Notes under the pieces: generated by a model | Databases searched by the model: none | Told to the model about the DNA's origin: nothing | The model's input: the letters and a program-made list of their open reading frames with translations, nothing else | Origin: Streptomyces sp. CA-278952 | GTDB lineage: Bacteria > Actinomycetota > Actinomycetes > Streptomycetales > Streptomycetaceae | Length of the DNA stretch: 64,000 bases | Assembly: GCF_028747205.1 (NCBI RefSeq) | Contig: NZ_CP112880.1 | Span: 558,001-622,000 of the forward strand | Direction: 5' to 3' | Translations under genes and position numbers: made by a program | Shown here: in pieces, positions 25,103-32,836 of the stretch | Numbering within the stretch: position 1 is the first letter of the stretch | Layout of the letters: each line of letters opens with the position of its first letter

Positions 25103-26578
25103 ATGACGATGAACCATAACGAAACGCCGGTTCTCGACGCTCTCACCGCCTATCGTGACCGGGGCGAGCTGGGCTTCTCCCCGCCCGGTCACAAACAAGC
25201 GCGGGGTGCTGCCCCAGCCGTTCGGGCCCTGCTGGGCGACGCGATGTTCTTCGGAGACGTCCTCGCCACAGGAGGGCTGGACGACCGCCGGGAGAAGTCC
25301 TCCGTGCTGCAACGGGCCGAAGACCTCATGGCCGACGCCGTCCACGCGGAGCACACCTTCTTCTCCACCTGTGGCAGCTCCCTGTCGGTCAAGGCCGCCA
25401 TGCTCAGCGTCGCCGCGCCCCACCAGAAGCTGCTGGTCGGCAGGGACGCCCACAAGTCCGTCATCGCCGGCCTCATCCTCTGCGGCATCGAGCCCGTCTG
25501 GCTGGAACCCCAGTGGGACAAGGAGCGGCATCTCGCACACGCGCCCTCCCCTTCCACCCTGGAGGAAGCCTTCACCCGGCACCCGGACGCACGCGGCGCC
25601 CTGATCACCAGTCCCACCCCGTACGGCACGGCGGCCGACCTGCGCGCCATGGCGGACATCTGCCACCGGCGCTCCAAGCCACTGATCGTCGACGAAGCCT
25701 GGGGTGCCCACCTGCCGTTCCACCCGGACCTGCCGTCCTGGGCCATGGACGCCGGCGCCGACGTCTGCGTCACCAGCATCCACAAAATGGGCAGCGGCCT
25801 CGAACAAGGCTCCGTCTTCCACCTCCAGGGCGACCTGGTGGACCACGACACCCTGGCCTCACGGGCCGACCTCCTCGGCACGACCAGCCCCTCCGTGCTG
25901 CTCTACGCCGGGATCGACGGCTGGCGCCGGCAGATGGTTCTGGAAGGCCACGGTCTGCTCTCCCGGGCACTCGACCTGGTGGCGACGGTGCGCCGCCGCA
26001 TCGAGGAGATCGAGGGAATGCACGTCAACGGGCCGGACGACTTCTGCGGGCCCGGCGCGGCAGCGGAATTCGACCCGCTGCCCGTGATCATCGACATCGA
26101 GGCCATGGGCACCACCGGCTACCGGGCCGCCGACTGGCTGCGCGAGCACCACCGCATCGACATGCACCTCGTGGACCACCGCCGGATCAGTGCCCAGTTC
26201 ACCCACGCCGACGACGAGGACACCGCCGACCGGCTGCTGACGGCCCTGCGCGACCTGGCCCGCCACGCGCACACGCTCCGCCCCGCTCCCGAGGTGTGTG
26301 TGCCCACGCCCGCCGAGCTCCGTCCCGACCAGGTATGTCTGCCGCGTGACGCCTACTTCGCCCCGACGGAGGACGTCCCGGCGTCGGAAGCCGTGGGCCG
26401 CGTCGCCGCCGAGATGCTCACGCCCTACCCTCCCGGCATTCCGGCCGTGCTGCCCGGCGAGCGGATCACCGAACCCCTGGTGAGCTACCTGCGCTCCGGA
26501 GTCGAGGCAGGCATGAACATTCCCGACCCCGCCGACCCCACCCTGCGGACCATCCGCGTCCGCACCGAGGCCCCCTGA
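25103..26578 (+). CDS. Orn/Lys/Arg decarboxylase family, SpeA-like (aminotransferase-fold type I)
   Basis: 491 residues, similar in length to B. subtilis SpeA-type arginine decarboxylase. FSPPGHKQARG at the N-terminus, FFSTCGSSLSVKAAML, the cofactor aspartate in IVDEAWGAH (D197) and the PLP lysine K228 in SIHKMGSGLEQGS are all present. The reaction is a PLP-dependent decarboxylation of a basic amino acid to a diamine or agmatine. Arginine is most likely for this short form, but lysine or ornithine is possible. GGAAGG lies 8 bases before the ATG. No polyamine genes are adjacent. The amidinotransferase at 31709 also uses arginine. Confidence 0.88.
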   Translation: MTMNHNETPVLDALTAYRDRGELGFSPPGHKQARGAAPAVRALLGDAMFFGDVLATGGLDDRREKSSVLQRAEDLMADAVHAEHTFFSTCGSSLSVKAAMLSVAAPHQKLLVGRDAHKSVIAGLILCGIEPVWLEPQWDKERHLAHAPSPSTLEEAFTRHPDARGALITSPTPYGTAADLRAMADICHRRSKPLIVDEAWGAHLPFHPDLPSWAMDAGADVCVTSIHKMGSGLEQGSVFHLQGDLVDHDTLASRADLLGTTSPSVLLYAGIDGWRRQMVLEGHGLLSRALDLVATVRRRIEEIEGMHVNGPDDFCGPGAAAEFDPLPVIIDIEAMGTTGYRAADWLREHHRIDMHLVDHRRISAQFTHADDEDTADRLLTALRDLARHAHTLRPAPEVCVPTPAELRPDQVCLPRDAYFAPTEDVPASEAVGRVAAEMLTPYPPGIPAVLPGERITEPLVSYLRSGVEAGMNIPDPADPTLRTIRVRTEAP

Positions 26579-26700
26579 GAACCAGGCCCGATCAGCTCCG
26601 GGCCCGACCGACGCCGAACCCGGGAACACCCGTGACGGACCCAGCCTCCGCCCGCCCCCTTCAGATCCCCGCCCCTTCAGATCAAGGAGAAGCCCCCACC

Positions 26701-27300
26701 ATGCGTGCTCTCGCCCTCGTCTGCACCCTGAACGCCTCACCCGCCTCCTCCAGCAGCCAGTACCTCGCCGAGCAGGTCATGGCCCAGTTCGCGCACCATG
26801 ACGTCCAGGGAGAGGTCGTCCGGGTCGCCGACCACGACGTCCGCCCGGGGATCGGGGTGGACCTGGGCGACGGCGACGCCTGGCCGGCGCTGCGGGAGAA
26901 GGTCCTGGCCGCCGACATCCTCCTCATCGCCACCCCCATCTGGCTCGGGCACCCCTCCAGCATCTGCCAGCTGGTCCTGGAGCGCCTCAACGCCGAGTCC
27001 TCCGAGACCGACGACGAGGGCCGCCCGCACACGTACGGCAAGGTCGCCGCCGTGGCCGTCGTCGGCAACGAGGACGGCGCGCACAAGGTGAGCGCCGACG
27101 TGTTCCAGGGACTCAACGACGTCGGCTTCTCGCTCGCCCCCGGAGCCGTCACGTACTGGGTCGGCGAAGCCATGCACGGCACCGACTACCAGGACCTGGA
27201 CGAGACCCCCGAAGCCGTCGCCTCCACCACCAAGGCCCTCGCGGCCAACGCCGTCCACCTGGCCCGCCGGCTCACCGGCAGCCCCTACCCGGCAGCCTGA
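26701..27300 (+). CDS. flavodoxin-like NAD(P)H-dependent FMN oxidoreductase
   Basis: 199 residues. FMN-binding loop VCTLNASPASSSSQYLAEQV, then LIATPIWLGHPSSICQLVLE, typical of NADPH-dependent FMN reductases/NAD(P)H quinone reductases of the flavodoxin fold. KVAAVAVVGNEDGAHKV completes the FMN site. It probably donates electrons to a partner or reduces quinones. AAGGAG lies upstream of the ATG, and the leader contains the 12-bp direct repeat CCCCTTCAGATC. The molybdopterin oxidoreductase gene starts 63 bp downstream. Confidence 0.87.
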   Translation: MRALALVCTLNASPASSSSQYLAEQVMAQFAHHDVQGEVVRVADHDVRPGIGVDLGDGDAWPALREKVLAADILLIATPIWLGHPSSICQLVLERLNAESSETDDEGRPHTYGKVAAVAVVGNEDGAHKVSADVFQGLNDVGFSLAPGAVTYWVGEAMHGTDYQDLDETPEAVASTTKALAANAVHLARRLTGSPYPAA

Positions 27301-27363
27301 TCCGCGCTCGCGGCGAGGGCCAGGTCGTCAGGAACGTCAGGACCGTCAGGGGAGTTGGTGCAT

Positions 27364-29847
27364 ATGCCGGTGGACCGGATCGCTGAGCCGTGGGGAACGC
27401 GCACGCCGTACGGGCGGCACGAGACCTGGCCGACGAGGGTCGACACCTTCCTGGCCGAGGGGGTGAGGCCCTCGGACGTCGAGCGGTGGGTGCAGACGGC
27501 TTCGATCCTGCACTCCGACGGTGATGCCATGGACGTCGCCGTCAGGAACGGTTCGATGGTCGGCGTACGGGGCATGGCCTCGGACCGGGTCAACCGCGGT
27601 CGGCTCGGGCCCAAGGATCTGTTCGGCTGGCAGGCCAACGCCTCACGCTCCCGGCTGACCAGGCCGCTCGTGCGCCGCGACGGGCGCTTGACCGAGTGCG
27701 ACTGGGACACCGCGATGGAGGTGATCGTCTCGCGCTCGCGCGGGCTCCTCGACGAGCGCGGTCCCGGCTCGATCGGCTTCTACACGTCCGGCCAGCTGTT
27801 CCTGGAGGAGTACTACACGCTGGCGGTTCTGGCCCGGGCCGGCGTCGGCACCAACCATCTGGACGGCAACACCCGCCTGTGCACCTCGACGGCGGCCGAG
27901 GCCCTCAAGGAGTCCTTCGGTTGCGACGGCCAGCCCGGCAGCTACGACGACATCGACCACGCCGATGTCATCGCGCTGTACGGGCACAACCTCGCGGAGA
28001 CGCAACCCGTGCAGTGGATGCGCATCCTCGACCGGCTCGATGGCACCGATCCTCCGCGGCTGATCTGTATCGATCCACGTCCGACAGCCGTCGCACGACG
28101 TGCGGCCGTCCATCTCGCTCCGCGCGGCGGGACGAATGTGGCGCTGCTCAACGCCTTGTTGCACGAGATCATCCGTACCGACCGCGTCGACCCCGGCTAC
28201 ATCGAGGCGCACACGGTCGGCTTCGCGGCGTTGTCGGAGGAGGTCGAGCCATGCACCCCCGAGTGGGCGGCCGACGTCTGCGACGTCCCCGCAGAGAAGA
28301 TCCGGGAGGCGGCGGAACTGCTCGGCACCGCCGACCGGCTCCTGTCCACCGTGCTTCAGGGCGTCTACCAGTCCCATCAGGCCACCGGCGCCGCCGTCCA
28401 GATCAACAACATCCACCTGATCCGCGGCATGCTCGGACGGCCGGGCGCGGGCGTCCTGCAGATGAACGGGCAGCCGACGGCGCAGAACACCCGCGAGTGC
28501 GGCGCCGACGGCGACCTTCCGGCCTTCCGGAACTGGCAGAACGACGAGCACGTGGCCGACCTGGCGAGGGTGTGGAACGTCGATCCGGAGACGATTCCGC
28601 ACTACGCGCCGCCCACGCACGCCATGCAGATCTTCCGCTACGCGGAGCAGGGCTCGATCCGCATGCTGTGGATCAGCGGCACGAACCCCGCGGTCTCCCT
28701 GCCCGAACTGTCGCGCATTCGTTCGATCCTCTCCCAGGACCGGCTGCTGGTCGTGGTGCAGGACCTCTTCCTCACCGAGACCGCGCAACTGGCCGATGTC
28801 GTGCTTCCGGCCGCGACCTGGGGCGAGAAGACGGGGACCTTCACCAACGCCGACCGCACCGTGCACCTGTCCGACAAGGCCGTGGAGCCACCCGGGGAGG
28901 CCAGACCCGACCTGGAGATCTTCCTCGACTACGCCCGGCGGATGGATTTCCGGGACAAGGACGGCGCTCCCCTGATCACCTGGCACGACCCGGAAACCGC
29001 CTTCGAGGCGTGGAAGCGCTGCAGCGCGGGGCGGCCGTGCGACTACACCGCGCTCACCTACGACAGGCTGCGCGGAGGCAGCGGTATCCAGTGGCCGTGC
29101 GACGATCGGACGCCCGAGGGCACCGATCGCCTCTACACGGACGGTGTCGCGTGGGCCCACCCGGACCTGTGCGAGACGTACGGCAAGGACCTCGTCACCG
29201 GTGCCTCCACGTCGGAGGCGGAGTACCGGTCCCGTAACCCGGAGGGCCGGGCCATGCTCAAGGCGGTCCCGTACCTGCCTCCGCACGAGGCGCCGAGTGA
29301 CGCGTTTCCCTTCCAGCTGACCACCGGCCGCACCATCTTCCAGTTCCACACCCGCACCAAGACGGGACGTGCTCCCCAGCTGAACGCCGCCGCACCGGAC
29401 GTCTGGGTGGAGATGTCCGTTGCCGACGCGGCTGAGCAGGGGATGGGCGAGGGCGATCTCGTCGAGGTCGCCGGACCGCGCGGTGCCGTCCGGGCCCGTG
29501 TGCGCGTCACCGCCATCCGCCGCGGGCTGCTCTTCGTTCCGTTCCATTACGGCTACTGGGACACGGTCTCGGGCTGCGGACCGGACAGCACGACAGCGGG
29601 CCGGGCGGCCAACGAGGCCACCGTCACCGACTGGGACCCGGTGTCCAAGCAGCCACTGTTCAAGACCGCCACCGCGGCGGTGAGGCTGCTGGAGAAGAGC
29701 ACGGGGCAACAGGCTCCCGCACCGACGAACACCGCGTCGGCGCCCGCCCGCCGCGACGGCGTCCGAGCAACCCGCGGCGGCGCCTCGGCCCACGTCCAGG
29801 AGTCCCCCGGGTCTCCCGTCGACCGCACCCGGGGAGACACCCGATGA
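27364..29847 (+). CDS. molybdopterin oxidoreductase lacking the N-terminal [4Fe-4S] cysteines
   Basis: 827 residues, Mo-bisMGD (DMSO reductase) superfamily, close to NasA/NapA/FdhF-type proteins. The Mo-ligand position is kept: C173 in DGNTRLCTSTAA. Cofactor-binding blocks also remain: YGHNLAETQ, IDPRPTAVA, QMNGQPTAQNTRE, WISGTNPAVS, GEKTGTFTNADRTVHLS and the C-terminal LTTGRTIFQFHTRTKTGR. However, where relatives have CxxCxxxC the protein reads ASILHSDGDAMD (46-57). The first Cys in the whole chain is C112, so no N-terminal Fe-S cluster can form. There is no Tat signal, so it is cytoplasmic. The C-terminal 60 residues are low-complexity. Its stop overlaps the next ORF (ATGA). Confidence 0.9.
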   Translation: MPVDRIAEPWGTRTPYGRHETWPTRVDTFLAEGVRPSDVERWVQTASILHSDGDAMDVAVRNGSMVGVRGMASDRVNRGRLGPKDLFGWQANASRSRLTRPLVRRDGRLTECDWDTAMEVIVSRSRGLLDERGPGSIGFYTSGQLFLEEYYTLAVLARAGVGTNHLDGNTRLCTSTAAEALKESFGCDGQPGSYDDIDHADVIALYGHNLAETQPVQWMRILDRLDGTDPPRLICIDPRPTAVARRAAVHLAPRGGTNVALLNALLHEIIRTDRVDPGYIEAHTVGFAALSEEVEPCTPEWAADVCDVPAEKIREAAELLGTADRLLSTVLQGVYQSHQATGAAVQINNIHLIRGMLGRPGAGVLQMNGQPTAQNTRECGADGDLPAFRNWQNDEHVADLARVWNVDPETIPHYAPPTHAMQIFRYAEQGSIRMLWISGTNPAVSLPELSRIRSILSQDRLLVVVQDLFLTETAQLADVVLPAATWGEKTGTFTNADRTVHLSDKAVEPPGEARPDLEIFLDYARRMDFRDKDGAPLITWHDPETAFEAWKRCSAGRPCDYTALTYDRLRGGSGIQWPCDDRTPEGTDRLYTDGVAWAHPDLCETYGKDLVTGASTSEAEYRSRNPEGRAMLKAVPYLPPHEAPSDAFPFQLTTGRTIFQFHTRTKTGRAPQLNAAAPDVWVEMSVADAAEQGMGEGDLVEVAGPRGAVRARVRVTAIRRGLLFVPFHYGYWDTVSGCGPDSTTAGRAANEATVTDWDPVSKQPLFKTATAAVRLLEKSTGQQAPAPTNTASAPARRDGVRATRGGASAHVQESPGSPVDRTRGDTR

Positions 29848-30347
29848 AGGGCGTCGCGCTCACGATGCACGCGCTCCACCGGGGCGAACAGGCCCTGGCG
29901 GAGCAGCTGACCGTCATCGCCGCACGGCACCCGCGTGAGCACGAGGTACGCCACGTCACCAGGTATCTGGCTCTGTGGTCGAACGAGCACTGCCGACGCC
30001 TGGCCGACACCGGTCGGCACCACGGCTTGCGCCTCGACGTGCCGTCAGCGTCTCCGCCGGGGCCGCCGGCGAACGACCGCCACCCCGCCGCCGAGGTCTT
30101 CGGCCGAACGCCGGAGCCCGTACCGGAGCTCCTTCGGGACCTGCGAGAACTGCATCTGGGCGCTGTCGGAAACTCACTGCACTGGGTGATGCTGGGCCAG
30201 GCCGCGCAGGCGTCGAAGGACACCCGTCTTCTCGATCTCGTCTCCTTCTGCCATCCCCGGACGCTGCGCCAGATGCACTGGTCCACCACCATGATCAAGA
30301 ACCTGTCCCCGCAGCTTCTCACCGCCGGTGACGAGCAGGATGGGTGA
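29844..30347 (+). CDS. hypothetical helical protein coupled to the molybdenum enzyme
   Basis: 167 residues starting inside the last codons of the molybdopterin oxidoreductase (ATGA overlap), so translationally coupled. It is predicted all-helical: EQALAEQLTVIAARHPREHE, HVTRYLALWSNEHCRRLADT, then PVPELLRDLRELHLGAVGNS and RTLRQMHWSTTMIKNLSPQL. Spaced His/Glu pairs (HRGEQ, REHE, NEH) recall a ferritin-like or hemerythrin-like bundle, but I cannot assign a family. The context suggests a subunit, chaperone or electron-transfer partner of the enzyme. Confidence 0.75.
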   Translation: MKGVALTMHALHRGEQALAEQLTVIAARHPREHEVRHVTRYLALWSNEHCRRLADTGRHHGLRLDVPSASPPGPPANDRHPAAEVFGRTPEPVPELLRDLRELHLGAVGNSLHWVMLGQAAQASKDTRLLDLVSFCHPRTLRQMHWSTTMIKNLSPQLLTAGDEQDG

Positions 30348-30518
30348 CGGGCGCGCCGCGTTCCCCGAATCCGGCTCCGAACCCGGCCCCGTATCCGGCC
30401 CCGGACCGGTCGCCCGGGCCCCCGGGCTCCCGTCCCGGTTGCGGCGGCCGGCTCCTGGCCTGACGGTGGTGCGGGGAGCGCGCCCTGCGGCGGCGCGGTC
30501 AGGAAGCGAGGAGAAACG

Positions 30519-31460
30519 ATGGACGACAGCCCAGGTGGGCGCCGGGCCCGGAGTGCGGCAGCCTCCCATCCTCTGCGCGGGCGGGTCGCGGTCGTCACCG
30601 GCGCCGCTCGCGGTGTCGGCGAAGCGCTGGCCCGCAGCCTCTCCGGCGCCGGCATGCAGGTCGCCCTGCTCGGCCGGGAAAGGGCGACCCTGCTGAAGGC
30701 CGCCGAGTCCCTCCCCGGCCGGAGCATATGCGTCGAGTGCGACGTCACCGACCGCACGGCGCTGGCGGAGGCGGCACGCCGCGTGGAGAGGGAGCTCGGG
30801 CCCGCGAGCGTGGTCGTGGCCAACGCCGGCATCGCGGTGAGCGGGCCGTTCGACCGTACCGCCGCCGAGCTCTGGCAACGCGTCATCGACGTCAACCTCA
30901 CGGGCTCCGCCAACACCGCCCGCGCCTTCCTGCCCCAACTCGCCGCCACCCGCGGGTACTTCCTCCAGATCGCCTCCACCGCCGCGTTCGGTGCCGCACC
31001 CATGATGAGCGCGTACTGCGCCTCCAAAGCGGGAGCGGAGTCGTTCGCGCTCTCCCTGCGCGGCGAGGTCGAACCGGACGGCATCCAGGTCGGCATCGCC
31101 TACCTGCACTGGACCGGCACCGACATGCTCAGCGGCATCGACGACGACCCCGTCCTCGCGACCCTGCGCCGCAATCAACCCCGCCCCGCCCGCCGCGTCC
31201 ACAGCGCCGCCCAGGTCGCCCAGTGGCTCACCCAAGGCATCGCCCGCCGCAGCCGTAACCTCTACGCCCCGCCCTGGCTCCGCTGGTGCCAGCCTCTCCG
31301 CCCCCTGTTCCCGGCCCTCGTCGCCCGGACCACCCGCCGCGAACTACGGGACCACCCCGACGGGGCCGCGTCTTCCAGCGGCACGGTCCTGGGCGTCGGA
31401 GGGCGCGCCGACTGGAACTCCTACCGGGCCTCCCGCCCCTCTCCCCCGACCGACCCGTAG
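30519..31460 (+). CDS. SDR family oxidoreductase
   Basis: 313 residues. AVVTGAARGVGEALARSLSG binds the dinucleotide, VVANAGIAVSGPF is the NAG loop, and Ser in LQIASTAAFG with YCASK gives the active site. The C-terminal 60 residues after the core (PPWLRWCQPLRPLFPALVA) are hydrophobic and may touch the membrane. This is the pattern of streptomycete SDRs near lipid or sterol-type substrates. AGCGAGGAG lies upstream of the ATG. Confidence 0.88.
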   Translation: MDDSPGGRRARSAAASHPLRGRVAVVTGAARGVGEALARSLSGAGMQVALLGRERATLLKAAESLPGRSICVECDVTDRTALAEAARRVERELGPASVVVANAGIAVSGPFDRTAAELWQRVIDVNLTGSANTARAFLPQLAATRGYFLQIASTAAFGAAPMMSAYCASKAGAESFALSLRGEVEPDGIQVGIAYLHWTGTDMLSGIDDDPVLATLRRNQPRPARRVHSAAQVAQWLTQGIARRSRNLYAPPWLRWCQPLRPLFPALVARTTRRELRDHPDGAASSSGTVLGVGGRADWNSYRASRPSPPTDP

Positions 31461-31640
31461 GACGTGCAACCCCTGTCCCCGACCGCGGTCCGAGTCCCGA
31501 GTCCCGAGTCCGGGGCCCGATTCCTGGAGAGTCCTGGACAGGACGGGAGCGTTACGAACAGGCACGACGGGATACTCACGTACCAGGCCATCTCTCAGCC
31601 GGCCGGGAAGCCGTGCCGACGCATGACACGGAGGAGCGTG

Positions 31641-31712
31641 GTGAGCGCGATGGAGAGAAAGAGGAACTCGAATCCGTTGAACCTCCCTGCCGACGTCAGG
31701 GGCCGCGCATGA
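31641..31712 (+). CDS. possible 23-residue leader peptide coupled to the amidinotransferase
   Basis: A short ORF from GTG at 31641 (or ATG at 31650), with GGAGGAG at 31630-31636, ends in TGA overlapping the ATG of the amidinotransferase (ATGA at 31709-31712). It reads VSAMERKRNSNPLNLPADVR plus GRA. Three of its five Arg codons after the ATG are AGA/AGG, which are rare in Streptomyces, and the downstream enzyme consumes arginine. This could be a coincidence in AT-richer leader DNA. No conservation data. Confidence 0.25.
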   Translation: MSAMERKRNSNPLNLPADVRGRA

Positions 31713-32836
31713 CTGACGCGTCGAGAGCGCCGACCGGCGGCGCCGCGGAGACTCTTCGTTCCCCCGTCGCTTCGCACAATGAGTGGGATCCTCTCGAGGA
31801 GGTCGTCGTCGGCCGTCTCGACGGGGCCACCACCCCCTCACGGCATTCCGTCGTCTCCTGCAATGTCCCGCCGTTGGCCGCAGGGCTCCAGCGGCTCACC
31901 GCCGGATTCAGATATCCACAGGCCCTGATCGGTCCGGCTCAGCGGGAACTCGACCAGTTCGTCGAGCTACTCGAGTCCCTCGGCATCACGGTCACCCGCC
32001 CCGACGCGGTCGACCACCGGCGGCGGTTCTCCACGCCGCACTGGTCATCGCGCGGCTTCTGCAACACCTGCCCCCGGGACAGCATGCTGGTGATCGGGGA
32101 GGAGATCATCGAGACCCCGATGGCCTGGCCGTGCAGATACTTCGAGACCCACTCCTACCGTGCATTGCTCAAGGACTACTTCCGCAGAGGCGCCCGCTGG
32201 ACCGCCGCGCCGAGACCGCAGCTCACCGATGCGCTCTACGACCCCGACTACCGGCCCCCCGGGCCGGGCGAACCCATGCGCTACCTCCTGACCGAGTTCG
32301 AGCCCGTGTTCGACGCGGCGGATTTCGTCCGTGCGGGCCGGGATCTCTTCGTCACCCGGAGCAACGTCACCAATCGCATGGGCATCGAATGGGTGCGACG
32401 CCACCTGGGCCCGGACTACCGGGTCCACGAGATCGAGAGCCGATGCCGCACCCCCATGCACATCGACACCACCTTTCTGGTGCTCGCCCCCGGCAAGGCG
32501 CTGATCAACCCCGAGTACGTCGACGTCGATCGCCTGCCCGATGTCCTCAGTTCCTGGGACATTCTCATCGCGCCCCCACCCGATCCGATTCGCGATCCCC
32601 TGCTGCGGCTCACTTCCCTGTGCGGAAAGTGGCTCAGCATGAACATCCTCATGATCGACGAAAAGCGCGTCATCGCGGAACGGCATCACACCACCATGCT
32701 GCGCGCTCTGGAGAGTTGGGGCTTCGAACCCATCCCGTGCGACCTGCTGCACTACGCGCCCTTCGGCGGATCCTTCCACTGCGCGACGCTCGACATCCGT
32801 CGTCGTGGCAGCCTGGAGTCCTACTTCGACCGGTAA
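31709..32836 (+). CDS. L-arginine:glycine amidinotransferase-like protein
   Basis: 375 residues. The catalytic triad is plain: D202 in EPVFDAADFVRAG, H251 in MHIDTTF and C358 in GGSFHCATLDIRRRGSLES. Spacing matches human AGAT (D254, H303, C407) within a few residues. These enzymes move the amidino group of arginine through the Cys onto an amine: glycine (to guanidinoacetate), lysine, or aminocyclitol phosphates such as in streptomycin synthesis (StrB1). No aminoglycoside genes are nearby, so the acceptor is open. The 3' end overlaps the convergent oxidoreductase gene by 16 bp. Confidence 0.92.
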   Translation: MTDASRAPTGGAAETLRSPVASHNEWDPLEEVVVGRLDGATTPSRHSVVSCNVPPLAAGLQRLTAGFRYPQALIGPAQRELDQFVELLESLGITVTRPDAVDHRRRFSTPHWSSRGFCNTCPRDSMLVIGEEIIETPMAWPCRYFETHSYRALLKDYFRRGARWTAAPRPQLTDALYDPDYRPPGPGEPMRYLLTEFEPVFDAADFVRAGRDLFVTRSNVTNRMGIEWVRRHLGPDYRVHEIESRCRTPMHIDTTFLVLAPGKALINPEYVDVDRLPDVLSSWDILIAPPPDPIRDPLLRLTSLCGKWLSMNILMIDEKRVIAERHHTTMLRALESWGFEPIPCDLLHYAPFGGSFHCATLDIRRRGSLESYFDR

